Under the pieces are notes generated by a model. It was not told the DNA's origin. It did not search any database and was given only the letters and a program-made list of their open reading frames with translations. DNA of 64,000 nucleotides. Origin: Mesocentrotus franciscanus. Taxonomy: Eukaryota > Echinodermata > Echinoidea > Camarodonta > Strongylocentrotidae. The translations under genes were made by a program, and so were the position numbers. The stretch's first letter is position 1, and each line of letters opens with the position of its first letter. Of this stretch, positions 10,692-22,440 are shown one piece after another. The stretch spans positions 18,164,861 to 18,228,860 of the forward strand of contig CP137680.1 of NCBI GenBank assembly GCA_037976565.1. The letters run 5' to 3'.

Positions 10692-10935
10692 GTAATGTAA
10701 TCAAATTTAATGCACAAATCTCTGTTAAGTGCCTCATTCCGAAGTATTTCATTCACCGTAATTACACATGTATTTCATTTAAATGCAATCATTGTTTTTA
10801 GGCAGGTATTGTATGCAGTTCGCATTCCGACTATTGAATATTGAATACAATCATTCGTAAAGGTGAATGAAATCATTTGTAACGAGGAAATTAACAAAGA
10901 ATTGTGCATTAATAAATTTGATTACATTACGACAA
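10692..10935. mobile_element. foldback MITE family H, copy H1
   Basis: Long inverted arms. AATGTAATCAAATTTAATGC at the left pairs with GCATTAATAAATTTGATTAC at the right, and ATTTCATTCACC pairs with GGTGAATGAAATCATTTGTA. It lies 20 bp beyond D1. The same family occurs at 8741-9024 and, in part, at 16783-16925. Confidence 0.75.
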
Positions 10936-12378
10936 TGACCTTTTAATTTCTACTTGTTCCATCTTTTGTAAAGCTACTTGCTTCATGCAATAAGCAGTGA
11001 GGGTCTGATTGAGTGTAGTAAAGTGTACTCTGATTGCTGGGCATAAGTTGAAAATACTGAAGGCCATGTGACTTGTAGTTCGAATTTCTTTCTATACATC
11101 CATGTTCAATAAAGGTGTTTTGCATGTTTTAGGAAAAATTATGTTGAATTTTTTGTATCCATTTTGTTTTGTATAATCCATTGAATTCCCCGGGTATTTT
11201 CTTCATTTATTTATATAGTCTTTATTATCTATAGTGAAAGCTTATTTAAAAACTTTCCATAACAAATAAGAAGTACATGTACACTGGGGGGAAGAAAAGG
11301 TTGAGTTCCCGCGCGGTTTTTGCCCCAGTTCGGGATGTGGACATCTTTAATCATCCACAATAATCTCTGACATTAATGATCTTTAGTACAATATAAGGAT
11401 CATTACAGTGTATCTACCTCACGAAGTAACGGAGGCAACTGGAAATAATGGCAAAGATATAGGTGGTTGCTAGGCCCAGTAATCGCATGTGACAGCGAAG
11501 TACTTATTTTTAGCCGATTTCATCGCAGGCAAGCGGGTTGGGGCATACTTTCGCCTTGGATGATGAGGGAGCTAGGTGTGGGCTGTCGTTGAATTCCCCA
11601 ATATTCTTTCCCGTTTCCAGATCAAATGATTTTCTTGTAAATTATTATCTGAAAGAGACATTAAGAGACATTCAGAAAGCTTACCCACTTTTTATCAGTG
11701 CATCGCATATTTTTTGTCTGTTTTTCTTTATAACATGGAGTCCTAAAATTAGGTAATCGAGGTAGCGAAGCGAGCAAGCATCAATGTTGTTTTACACCCT
11801 AAAGATTGTGCGGGTTTCGATATTGATTCCTTTGCAGCGTTTAAAATACGGTATTCCTACTAATCTGTCCCCGTTATATGTCAGTCCGTCGTCTACTTTC
11901 ATCGGGTTTTATTGACCCGAATACGAAGACTTTATATTTCAATGTGGGGGTGGGAGGGACAGGGTTCAAAATGCACGAACCCCAGCCCTCCCCCTCAATC
12001 ACATACATGATCCCAGGGTAGATTACCATCTAACCGCCGATGGGGTAGCTAGCTGGTCAGGTGCTCCCTGAAGAACGAGGGGAGACATCCCTTCTATACT
12101 GTAATGATGATGAATGGGAAATGGCATCATTATTCACTTCTCCACTTACTACCCTGCCTTGTGGAACCCTTTTTTTGTTAAAGCTATATAGGGAAGGGAA
12201 TATTCGCGTGTTTATGCTGCTCATCCATCTTATCCAACATCTCCTGCATTCGAAATTTATTCCATTATTATTCAGTTTCTTGCTACCTTTTTCTCCTGTT
12301 CGTGCTGTTAATCCGCAATGATCCAGCCGATATGTGTCTGTGGCGATCATTCTTTCATTCCTGTGCTTTTAACATTGC
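10936..12378. other. no gene recognised; one GC-rich patch
   Basis: Mostly featureless AT-rich DNA. Near 11755 is 'GGTAGCGAAGCGAGCAAGC', a motif style seen again at ~26070, ~26245, ~31815 and ~40815. The region 11940-12060 is C/G-run rich and may hold a degraded element end. Confidence 0.35.
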
Positions 12379-12914
12379 TTTAAAGGTAGTCTGTCCCTTT
12401 TGCAGGCTGAAAATATAAATGTATGTAAATCCTATGGTAAACAAGAGATAATACCAACTATAACTCCTCTTAAAAGATTAGAACTGGTGATTGACTCTAC
12501 GTGGAATTATATCGACCGTTAGGATTTTTCAAAACCCGTTGCGAAAAATACGCCTAAAAGGTCGTCTGATTTTCATACCCTTGTACCGCATATTCGTACG
12601 TTTCGTGCTGAGTAAAGACTTTAGTCGATAAGTTTAATGTTGGTCCTTATAAGAAGCGGGCCATTGATGTGTAGAAATGATAATGTACCCTTAACAACTA
12701 ATTTTGTCTGTATTATTAGCAAATTAAAACAAGTCAGTCAGTAACTCAACAGTGTCTGACAGTGAAGTCTAGAGAGTAAACGGTTTCCCTTGCATAACTA
12801 GGTCACTGCTAACCGTTAAACGTTTACATTTCAGAGATAGGACATTCGGGAAATACTTCCTGCAAAGTTCTACAGAATTTGATGTTGGCTGCAAAAGGGA
12901 TACACTACCTTTAA
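12379..12914 (-). mobile_element. TTAA MITE family B, copy B2
   Basis: Reverse-oriented full-length copy (536 bp). It starts TTTAAAGGTAGTCTGTCCCT and ends TTGGCTGCAAAAGGGATACA then CTACCTTTAAG. Internal blocks match the other copies ('CAGTGTCTGACAGTGAAGTC', 'CCTGCAAAGTTCTACAGAAT'). No transposase ORF. Confidence 0.85.
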
Positions 12915-13739
12915 GGATATAATGAGGACTGATCATGCTGATAGTGAGTTTAGAGGAAGTGTCGTAGAGCTTGTCTTGAGTCGTTAAGTGGTTTGAAATT
13001 ATCTCAGTGCTAAAGCTCACAAAACAGGAGTGAAATAACAACCACCGGAAAGCGCTGTACTTAAATATGGATTTATGAAAATACAGACATACGTGACAGA
13101 AATGTATGTATTATTGATTGGTCCGCTGATTTTCTTCTCCATTGGTTAATCAAAAACAATATTCCTTAATAGTGCTCAGCACCATTTTACATTACATCTG
13201 GAACAATATTATAACAATTCAATAGTTTAGTTACATTGACAATTGAACAATTTTGACAGTTTGAACATAATTGAATGTAAGACATTTTCTATGTGCCATT
13301 TGAAAATGAGGGCTTATAGAAAAACGTATCTTGTAAGGGTAAGCCCCTATTAAAACTTAAGTACGTCTTAATATAAGCTGATTAAGTAATAATTTATAAT
13401 CATCAATAAAGTATAAGGCTGTGGGGATTTTTAAAGTGTTTAACAAGAGCATCGACGAGGACATGTTACAAGGGTAAATTAAAATCGATAAATATGTATA
13501 GAAAGATTGATGTATCTCACAGTTAAAGAGAAAAGCAGGCGTTAGTTAGAAAACTATCATATGCATCATCTCACATAGGAAATATAGAGATTTCATTTAC
13601 TCCTACATGACAGCGTATGCAAGGGCTTTCGAGTCACACCAATGGGACCGACACCAGACCGACAAGATACAGAACAAAATTTTCCATTTCCGCGCATGTT
13701 TGATTGTTTGATGATTGTTTTACCTGACTACTTTTAAAC
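12915..13739. other. no gene recognised
   Basis: AT-rich. The stretch 13180-13290 has 'ACATTACATC...AATTGAACAA' elements that faintly recall family H, but not enough to call a copy. Confidence 0.3.
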
Positions 13740-13890
13740 AAGTATGTTTTTACTTGTATCCAGGGGAGCAAAGACTTAAGGTCCATTTCCGTGGGATTGA
13801 TGCTTTGCCAAAGAGCACGAGCGTATCGATTTTGTTTCGAACCCGGGACCCCCTGGTTACGTGACCACTGCTCTACCACTGAGCCATCGC
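13740..13890 (-). mobile_element. tRNA-derived SINE S2
   Basis: Reading the minus strand, A box TGGCTCAGTGG (13886-13876) and B box GGTTCGAAAC (13843-13834) are near-consensus. They are followed by 'CTCTTTGGCAAAGCATCAAT', which parallels 'TTCTTTGACAAGGCATATAC' after the head of S1 at 17688. Stem pairing of the T arm and anticodon arm is poor, so it is a SINE head rather than a working tRNA gene. Confidence 0.75.
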
Positions 13891-14029
13891 ATTTCCTCCA
13901 AAGGCCAATAATAGGTTACATATGAGTCAATGTGCAGTCAGTTTGGCGCTGCAACTTAGGTGTGAACGAGTATCAGTGGGCTTCATTACGTCGGCAAGAA
14001 TTTAGATTCATAGATTCTTTATTTAACGT

Positions 14030-14388
14030 TTCCAACATCCATCATTACACTCAACCCACACACACACACTCACGCACATCCACCCACAATATCACGTGTC
14101 TAATGCCTGACCCATCATTAAATCAATATTATGATCTGATCTGGTTTTTAGCTACGCCTTTTGCAAATGGAAATGCTCGAAGTTTGTCGGATGTACTCAG
14201 AAGTAAGAGCCTTCAACCTACAATTCATAGTTAAATAAATTCTTCCCCACGCTTTCTAAAGGCCCAAAATACGCCCCTGGTATACGTTTAAGGGAAATGC
14301 CTCGTCTCTCTCGTTAAGAATATGGGGATCAAATCAAGCCTATCAACTTCAGACTGGTAAATATAAAAGAACGATGATTAATTCGAGA
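14030..14388. other. no gene recognised; short CA-rich patch
   Basis: A brief CA-rich run (CACACACACAC near 14060) in otherwise unremarkable sequence. Confidence 0.35.
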
Positions 14389-14390
14389 AG

Positions 14391-14767
14391 AAAATTGAAG
14401 TAGAAACACCCCTCAAATTATTCTTCCCTCGCTGACGTTTCGGTGAAAAAAAAATTGTCAACATGATAAAGGTCTTTTTGATAAAGGTCTTTTTGATAAA
14501 GGTCTTTCACCTAAACGTCGGTGAAAAAGGGTGAATTATCCTGTAATAATTTACAGTCTGATAGATTCCTTTCTTTTGAAGCTGAAAAATTGAAATAGAA
14601 ACACCCCTCAAATTGATCTTTCCTCGTTGTCGTTTCGGTGAAAAAAGACATTTGTCAACATGATAAAGGCCTTTTGATAAAGGTCTTTTCACCTGAACGT
14701 CGGTGAAAAAGTGAATTCTTCTGAAATATTTTACAGTCTGACGAATATCTTTCTTATGAAGCTGATC
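14391..14767. repeat. two-unit tandem repeat, ~194 bp
   Basis: Units at 14391-14584 and 14585-14767 share 'AGAAACACCCCTCAAATT', 'GTTTCGGTGAAAAAA', 'GTCAACATGATAAAGG', 'ACGTCGGTGAAAAAG' and 'TTTACAGTCTGA'. Within unit 1, 'TTGATAAAGGTCTTT' is itself tripled. 'CGTTTCGGTGAAAA' and 'TTTTCACCTGAACG' form an inverted pair in each unit, so each unit can fold. Confidence 0.8.
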
Positions 14768-15980
14768 TTGAATGGATTAAGGGATGCAATGTTTATATTA
14801 AGAGAAAAAGACGCTCCTTTTCGTTTATCGTTAGAATCGTATAATATAGTAAGAATCGTTAAGGTGTAGAAGATAAAACCCACTAAACCTGAATAGAGTG
14901 GGTTTCCAACATTTCTCCAAGAATTGAGAATAATCTGCAGACCTTCGTTTGAATTTTGAACGCAATACAGAATAAAGATAAAATCTACTCACAAACTTGT
15001 CCATCTTTGCTTTATCTTCATAAGGAAGAATCCAATATTTTGTCTGACGTCAGGAAAGCCCGTGAAATACCTGTATATTCCAGTTGTCACTACTCACTAG
15101 ATTGTGTTTTCTGATAGGCCATCAAATTACTTCATAGTCCAATAATAGCATAGGTATAAACTGTGTTGTCTATGGTCTCCTATAATGACCAATATGTCAT
15201 AAAAGACATTGTATGCAATTGCCGCGAAGGGCATTTTCAATCGACAGCGTTACCTCAGCTACGTTTCAAAGAACGAATATTTTCAATTTGATGATGTGCA
15301 TATTTTCACTGTCAACCCCCTTAAAGATTTTCACAGCTTTGCACATGATCCTTATCTCATTGTTCAGTAGCATCATCTATTACAGTTATACTATATACAG
15401 CTATTAAACAGATCATTGTGATTTTCTGTTTCCACACTTCATTCAAATTCTTGCAAAACATACAGATGTGTCGAGCTTCAGAACATCCTAATATGAAAGC
15501 TGTAAGAAACGAAAGTGTTACGTGTACTAGCTATTCTTTGGCGTATTGAACCTATGTATATCTGTAAAAGTGATCAGCTTAGCCTGCCGGGATGATCAGA
15601 ATTCCCATCATAAATGTGATGTCAGTTTAGATTGATGACCCACATTCCTTTTTATGACTCAATTTCATTTTTACCTTGGGCCCGTTAGCACCTGCAGTGT
15701 CACGCAAAGTGATGCGGTTGCATGTCAGTCACATTGTAACGCGTTAGAACGCACGAGTGCATGGGAGTAGGCGTATGATATTATGTTTTATAAAATGTGT
15801 TCAAGAATGTAGCCAATGAAAAGCGTCGAAATGGATCACGTGTGCGTGCTTACATTTTACCATATGCACGGGAGACGAGTGCATTTTGGTGATAACAACC
15901 GTCAATTTCTCGACTTTATACTCATATTGTAGATCCATCTTATAAAACAAATAATACATGTTTTTAGCTCTTGCATTAGT
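14768..15980. other. no gene recognised
   Basis: AT-rich sequence. The short ORFs on both strands have no motif I recognise. Confidence 0.35.
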
Positions 15981-15982
15981 GA

Positions 15983-16080
15983 TATGCACTGCACCTGGTT
16001 AAGTCACAATGAGACGGACAATGAACTCGACAAGTCTCGTTCATTATCATACTGTGACTTAACCTGCGTGCAGTGCATAT
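15983..16080. repeat. ~98 bp palindrome (hairpin R)
   Basis: Left arm ATATGCACTGCACCTGGTTA then AGTCACA pairs with right arm TGTGACTTAACCTGCGTGCA then GTGCATAT. The apex contains a second pairing around AATGAAC/GTTCATT. It could be a miniature foldback element or a hairpin RNA source. No second copy was found in this window. Confidence 0.65.
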
Positions 16081-16782
16081 TAACCACTGCACTCGCATAC
16101 ATATTGTATTATTTGTAGATTCCACTTTATTTGTTTATTCATTTACATATTCAAGTTTATGAAAGGTAAAGAGTAAGGTTTCGAGTTTTTTAAAATTCGG
16201 CTTGTGTCTTAGATGGTCTTTCAAGACATATATGTTAAATGTAAATGTTGGAGAAGAATTACATTACAGAAAAATAAAACTTTTTAAAATATTATATTGA
16301 TGGGCCGTATGCATTGAAATGAGCTCGTAAATTACATTTCATAATCGTAACCTATTTATTTCAACTTGTCAGCATTTTTTACACTAATAATCATCAAAAA
16401 TATATTTGAAATCTGTTTTACAAAGAAGTCTGAATTATCATTCATTTGCACACAGTGAATGTTTATATCTCTTCGAAAGATACCGTTGTGTAATGATAAT
16501 TGTCTATAGCTCCAAATGTCATGTTTATAATTATACTGATGCATTACATCATACATGTATAACATATGTATAACCGAATTTCATGAACTTTTTGTCAAAT
16601 CAACATTGAACACGATTGCACAGAGTATCAAATAAATCATCACAAGAAGAATTCCATGAGGCCTTGCTTGTAGAAATCATGTTCGGATTGAGTAACATGT
16701 CAGTTATTAATTATAATATTGCTCCCACGAAGCAAAGGTTCAGGCTTTTGCAAGAGGCAGACAGGCTATTTTCATTATTTAA

Positions 16783-16925
16783 CCAAGTTTAATGCACACG
16801 TCTTCGGAAAGTGCCTCGATAAGAATGATTCCATTCTACTGTTACGAATAATTGTATTTCAATAGTCATAAGGCAAATTGCATACATAACGTGTTGTTAG
16901 GTAGGGCAATTAAGCCATACTATTT
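16783..16925. mobile_element. foldback MITE family H, partial copy H3
   Basis: 'TTTAATGCACACGTCTTCGG', 'TACGAATAATTGTATTTCAA' and 'ACGTGTTGTTAGGTAGG' match H1 and H2. The second arm is absent. Confidence 0.65.
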
Positions 16926-17687
16926 GTTATTTGGTTACATGACGAGAATTGCCTATTTCATTATAAAATGATTTTTTTTTTCTGTCTTTGCGATCGTATT
17001 CATGTGAAACTGATGTAGGCGTAACAGTGAGTATATACTTTATATGCATCGATCCTCTTGTTCCTGCTTCTAAGATTAGTCTAAGATCTGGCCAATAAAT
17101 CATCAGCTCAGCTGTAATCTTTTCTGAAACTTGCAAGACTGGATCACCTCAATCCCTCAATCACCTGCACTTATGCTGGATATATCGTTTCCATGGTATT
17201 TGTTAAATTATCCTTCTTTTTACCCTTTTTCTTCATTTCCTTATTTTATATCATTGACAAGAAATTCATTATTCTGTGTCCTCTTTTGGTTTTTTCTATT
17301 ACAAAACGAGAATTTTCAATCCCATCTTCAGTTTCTTTCATATATCTCTGAGGTGCTCAGAAAATGGTAATTATAATCCTTCGCCTGATCCCAAAATCTC
17401 CATCTTAAATTGGAGATACCAGAAAGTCTTATTTCGAGAAGAAAAAGCTTGTATTCCCTAACATTAGTAAATCCTCTAATCTTTATTACCGGGGTGGGAA
17501 ATAAGCTCTCCGTCACAGCGGATACGAAATAAAATCTGTGTTGGTCACATAAACTGATGACGTCCATATTTCCAGGCCAGCTTAAGTTTGACGACCCCTT
17601 AATGTCATTTGCGGATCTAGGGGTTATAGGGACAAACGCCCCCTTAAATGAAATATGTATTAGCAGGGTATAATGCGTTCTGGCTCC
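16926..17687. other. no gene recognised
   Basis: T-rich DNA with two overlapping short ORFs of hydrophobic, low-complexity character (17131-17370). No motif supports coding. Confidence 0.35.
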
Positions 17688-17850
17688 ATGGTATAGCAGT
17701 CCGCTCCCTTAACTCTCGATAAAAAGAGGTTGAAGATTCGAATCTCTGTAACTGTCTATGTTCTTTGACAAGGCATATACTTTTGTCTCTCTCTAGACTC
17801 AGGTGTAAACAGGTTTGTGTTGCTGAATTCAGTCCTTGAAATGCACTGTG
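17688..17850 (+). mobile_element. tRNA-derived SINE S1
   Basis: A box TGGCTCCATGG (17691-17701) and B box GATTCGAATC (17735-17744) are correctly spaced. The tRNA-unlike body 'TTCTTTGACAAGGCATATAC' ... 'CTCAGGTGTAAACAGG' follows and resembles S2 and the fragment at 3450. There is no poly(A) or repeat tail. Confidence 0.7.
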
Positions 17851-18036
17851 CGATGGTAACTACTATATCCCTCATGTATAGTTTTTTGCATTGCGATTGT
17901 ACAGAGCACGAACAAGGAGTAGTTTCACTATTAATTTGAGAGCGTGAGAAAATTTACTATTTGGCGTTGTATAGTAAATTCCGGAATCCACTTTTTTCCA
18001 CCGATCACCGATATTTCTGCGATCGATATCGAAATG

Positions 18037-18368
18037 GATGTTCTTGAGTACGAGTGCGATTAGTTTTACGAGAATTAGTTATTGTATATTTGTTCCCTTT
18101 CACCTCTATCATTCCTTGGACACTTGTAATTACATGTTTTTAATCACATTCACATCACATTAAAATAAGAAATACAAGAAAATTGCACGGCTCAAATGAA
18201 ACATTGAAGGATGCAATGTTTAGCTGGCGCTGTACGGTACTGCAGTAGTGTTGTGCTAGTGCAGTTACTGCGCTGCGTAAATTGCACGGCCTGAAAGCCG
18301 TGAGCTGAGTGCACCGCGGGAGTTGCGCGCTATGAGGCATTTCAAATCCCGTACGCTGACTGAATTTT
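18037..18368 (+). repeat. interspersed repeat family G, copy G1
   Basis: Matches 46895-46970 plus 48484-48759. Shared runs are 'ATTGTATATTTGTT', 'CTATCATTCCTT', 'AATTGCACGGCTCAAA', 'TGAAACATTGAA', 'TGCAGTTACTGC', 'ACCGCGGGAGTTGC' and a shared GAATTTT end. G1 is uninterrupted and so defines the empty site for the hAT-like insertion in G2. No coding frame. Confidence 0.8.
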
Positions 18369-18565
18369 GCCAGTTTTAGGGGGGGGGGGCGGGATTCTAA
18401 TTAAGGAGAAGGAATTTTAATCTGGTTAGTCATTAACCTTTTCTTCCCTTTTTATTTAATTTTGGCCTATGCTGCTGAATGCTCACAGTTCATATTTCTT
18501 TGTAATAGTGGGATGCTCGTGTCTCATGAGGGATATAAAACAGATATACAATGTCTTTCTTGGCC

Positions 18566-18733
18566 CTAGCAAACTATTAGCATTCAGAGGCATAACACGT
18601 AACTTTCCCTCGAGGCAAAATTATATCAAATTTACTATACCCTCGGCAAGCCTCGGGTATAGTAAATTTGATATAAATTTGCCCTCGGGAAAGTTACTAC
18701 TTATGCCTCTTCATTAACTCATAGTTTTTGCTA
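18566..18733. repeat. ~168 bp near-perfect palindrome
   Basis: Arms include CTAGCAAACTAT / ATAGTTTTTGCTAG, AGAGGCATAA / TTATGCCTCT, TAACTTTCCCTCGAGGCAAA / its near complement, and ATATCAAATTTACTATACCC / GGGTATAGTAAATTTGATAT. The apex is CCTCGGCAAGCCTCGG. A centre of similar character (CCCGAGGG...CCCGAGGG) occurs in the hairpin at 46808-46922. This suggests a family of foldback elements. Confidence 0.8.
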
Positions 18734-20431
18734 GACCCTCGAAAGGTATTGAATAATTTGTATACTATTCAGTGTTGGAAATTAAATGCGCGGTACAGTT
18801 TCTAAAGCACTTTTCAAGCGCGTAATAACGTTAAGGCACAATGTTATATACGATATAAACTAACAGAATATCAGTACTGTTAATACCATAAGGAAACCAT
18901 TTCCTTCTCTTCCTCTTGCTTATTCTTACTCTTAATCACATACATATCATGCCCTCCGCTCCTTCAGAAAAAAAGAATAATAACGCTTTCACGGTTATGG
19001 ATTTTCTGTTAGGCTACCTCCGAGAAGGGGTTGTTCATTAACGGATAGTAAACAAAACAATTTTTAAATTGATTATTCAGCAGATTTTTGAATAATTTTT
19101 GTGAGGGTACCCATTGGTAGAAGAACACGCCACATAAAATGTTCGTTCGGGAATGCCTGCACATCTCGTAATTTTGTTCCGTTTTTTTTTTTTTTGCTGT
19201 TTTTTTGCTGTTTTTTTAATGATACCACTTACCAGGGTCCTGAGTTGGGGTAGACAGAACTGGGACTGAACTGATATCATATGTGCCAACGCAAGAGAAA
19301 TTCTCCGATTACGTGTGTAAAGCGCGAACTACAACGCCTGTAACATATCACGTGACAAAACCCAATCTAAAAAGAAGATGTTTAAGGAATATATTTCCAT
19401 CACTATTTTGTGAGTCCTTTTAATTTTTAAAGCATTTGGAAAATTTATATTCATTGGAAAATTAAGTCTTAGTTATTAAGGCTTTCCTTTGCCGCCGATC
19501 CTATATGGGATTATTAGAGTGAGGGGAAGATTAACACGGCTCAGCGTTGGTGATTGTACAAAAGGCGTTTTCACGTCTTCACATCGACTCTTGTTTCTTG
19601 GCAACCTTTTCTGCCTTCTCGTTGCTTTCCTGCTCTCTGTTTTTTGCCTGAAGAAGAAAAATATAATAACTGTCTCGTCGGGGCTCTTTCCTGATACCAA
19701 TTACTTTCTCTTAGAGGGCAATAGTACTATATAATTAAAAGAATTAACTACTTGTTGCTTACCTTGACATAGACAAAATAATGATAATCTGATAACCTGC
19801 CAACAAAGCATGGGTTTGATCTTTTACTTTCCCTTACTCTTATCCTCTACCTATAGGGTTATTCAGAATAGCATGCCTTTCCTGCAATATATTCATAGTC
19901 GCCGTAACGACGAGGATAGGTAAACTCCACCCTAATAGGTTTGCCTGAAAGGGAAATTGAGAGAAGGAGAACGAAAAGGGTGAAACAGAAGAGGGAGAAA
20001 GGAACTCAACAGGAAGTGATTCAACCCACACAATCCCCATTTCTGTCGCCATCTCGCATTTCTTATACCAAGTAAGAAAGCTCTCCCTTTATGAAACGTG
20101 TCCCTAATCAATAACATTCCACATGACTGATTACATTTCCTTTCCTTCCCTGTCATTGTTCTTTTCATTAAACCGTCTCATACTAAAATAGTGTATATTT
20201 TTTTAATTGAAACGTTTACTTCTTACATTTACATATTACTGACGTTTCTATGTATGTGTCTACCTGGAAAGCATTTGTTTATAATCACGTGGTAGCAAGA
20301 GTATCACCTGACCCTACAATGCTTATGTAAATCAGTGAGAATGAAACACATACCAATACAATCAAAGGTCTGGCATTCACCAGTATGTTCTTGCTCTTTT
20401 ATGTATGTATTCACTTCTTCTCTAGCCAGGT
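18734..20431. other. no gene recognised
   Basis: Mixed AT-rich DNA with a T-rich run at ~19182-19220. Overlapping short ORFs at 19476-19734 and 19840-20168 on opposite strands lack motifs. Confidence 0.35.
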
Positions 20432-20817
20432 CTTAAAGGCATCGTTTAACAATGTTAAATCTGAGATGCATGGCCCTACGTGTTATCAGTGTCTGTGATA
20501 TGGTGTTATATTGAAGCCCTAACAAAATTGCGCTTCAAAATGATCATGAAGTGCCTCCAAAAAATTAATAATCTTTGAATGACCGGTTTTACCATACTCA
20601 TTTCCCCCATAGACTGTAGTGTAATGCAAACCGTTAGGAAAACGAAAAATGTGATTGCGATTTCCAATCATAAATATCTTGATAATCAGACAGGCAATCG
20701 GCTTTTAAAAGTCATGGGATTCCTGACTGACCATAATGTGTATATTATGATTGCAGCATGAGCTAAATCCAGGATTTTGTTTTAGAATCTGAGGAAATGT
20801 TACCGAGTCACTTTAAA
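20432..20817 (+). mobile_element. TTAA MITE family A, copy A2
   Basis: Complete 386 bp copy: CTTAAAGGCATCGTTTAACA at the left, GTTACCGAGTCACTTTAA at the right. It is the cleanest copy of the family here and defines its ends. Confidence 0.9.
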
Positions 20818-21060
20818 GAAGAAGATTGAGTCCTGGTAAAGACGGAGAAAAAACTATATGTCAGAGCTTTCTTTAGTCTTTGTCTTTAAGTTTGGAAGAA
20901 TATCATAGTATAAATGTCCCCTGAGAAGGATTGCTCTACAAAAGCCCTCGTGTTCGAAAATGACGGGAAATATCTGACAAATTTGGACTAAACTGTCATG
21001 CCACAAGAGTCCAATAAACCCATTTATGTGTGCAGTGCATGTAATTTTCAGCGTGATCTC
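20818..21060 (+). mobile_element. SINE J body plus E-like fragment
   Basis: 'GATTGAGTCCTGGTAAAGAC', 'GAAGAATATCATAG' and 'CCCCTGAGAAGGATTGCTCT' match the bodies at 7980 and 32415. From ~20990, 'CCCATTTATGTGTGCAGTGC' resembles E3. The same A, J, E order occurs at 7501-8370. Confidence 0.5.
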
Positions 21061-22019
21061 ATATCGATCATTAAAAAAAACCCGACAACATACATCAATT
21101 TGTATGTTCTAAAAATCAAATTATTGTTCTGATTCTGATATATTTATTTTTATATATTATTTTCTGATATTGTTTGTCTGACAATACAGAAAACAATGAA
21201 TATTTAACCTAATTCAGCGGCTTCAGCTAACTTAAAGGCTTCTATAGCTCATATGTACTAAATCAAATTAGTATTGGGATTTAAGTTTTTACACTTGAGG
21301 ATTTCAATGCAAAGACAAGCGCGCGGGAAGAAACACTGCCGAATGAGCATTTGCCTGTCAAACCAAAGATTAATTGTGGCTTCGAATTCAACACAGGCGG
21401 ATGAATTAAGCCTGCGTTGTGCGTTAACGTGCGCCCCTCCCATGTTTCATAGATACAGGCTAGGTTAGTGTGGGAAACACTCCGTCCCTCGAATAGGATG
21501 TGTTGAATTTTGAAAATGTAATGAAATAACAATCAGTAAAGAGCTAGTATATATTTATGTAATACATGAAGTTTTTGGACTGTTTCCTTTTCGGGGGTGG
21601 AAACAAAAAAAGATATAAAGTAATTAAATAATTTATCTTTCTAAAAAACACAATGGATATAATTTTTTCTCATAGCCTGCAATTTCTTAAAGCATGTTTC
21701 AAGTGGATCCATGCGCATTGTATATTGTGCATAAGTGTGTCAAACTACACTTTGTATGGCTGCATGCACCAACAAACTCCGTGTTGTCAGTGTTATACGC
21801 TTTGCTAGCAACCAGTTCTACGCTGCTGTGAAAATGTGAAAGTGTTCCTGATGAATTGTGAATGGTGTTCATGTTGACGATACGGAAGCCAAAGATATTT
21901 CACTTATTTCACCCTAAATTACTTTGTCTAGCTCGAACGCGTTGGAGTAGGAGGAAAGTAGTTTATCAGTTTCAGGATTTGAGTTCCTGCTGCTGAGGAT
22001 TTATTCTTGAAGACAAATC
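21061..22019. other. no gene recognised
   Basis: AT-rich. Opposing short ORFs at 21258-21532 are mutual shadows with no motif. Confidence 0.3.
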
Positions 22020-22440
22020 GGGAAGAAAGTGCATCTCTTTTATCTTCGCAAATCACAAGAAGCAGGAAAGCGGTGGCGCGAAGCCGCAATTGAAAAATCT
22101 CAACATCTTAAGTACGTCATATTCGGAGGTTTGGTGGATAAAGCCTCTCTTTCCATCCTCTCCAAGTGGCACACGTGCACTCAGCGGCGGCCCTTTATTA
22201 GACTCCAACAGACATTTAAAGTCAATGTTGGAAACTCTTGCAGGCCTCTTCACTTGGCTTGTAAAGTGTACTCCGGCGAGGCACTCGAAGAGTAATTCGT
22301 TTTTAATCTGAGGCAATGGAATGTAGAAGATAGGGAGCAGCCTTGGACGCAATGCGAGACGTCTTTCGGCACGAAAAGCCAGCTGGTGAGTCAGCAGGGG
22401 CACAGGGGTATACATACACGCATTCAAATGAATCCGGTTA
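22020..22440. other. higher-GC block open in several frames, unidentified
   Basis: Less AT-rich than its surroundings. It is open for 88 residues on + (22029-22295) and 124 on - (22053-22427). Neither protein resembles a family I know. The block could be an exon, a conserved non-coding element or chance. Confidence 0.25.

Noticed and set aside
13829..13890. Possible tRNA gene on the minus strand
   Set aside because: A and B boxes are good, but the T stem and anticodon stem do not pair properly and a SINE body follows; called a SINE instead.
17688..17760. Possible tRNA gene on the plus strand
   Set aside because: Same reason: boxes are present but it continues into a shared SINE body without a clean acceptor stem.
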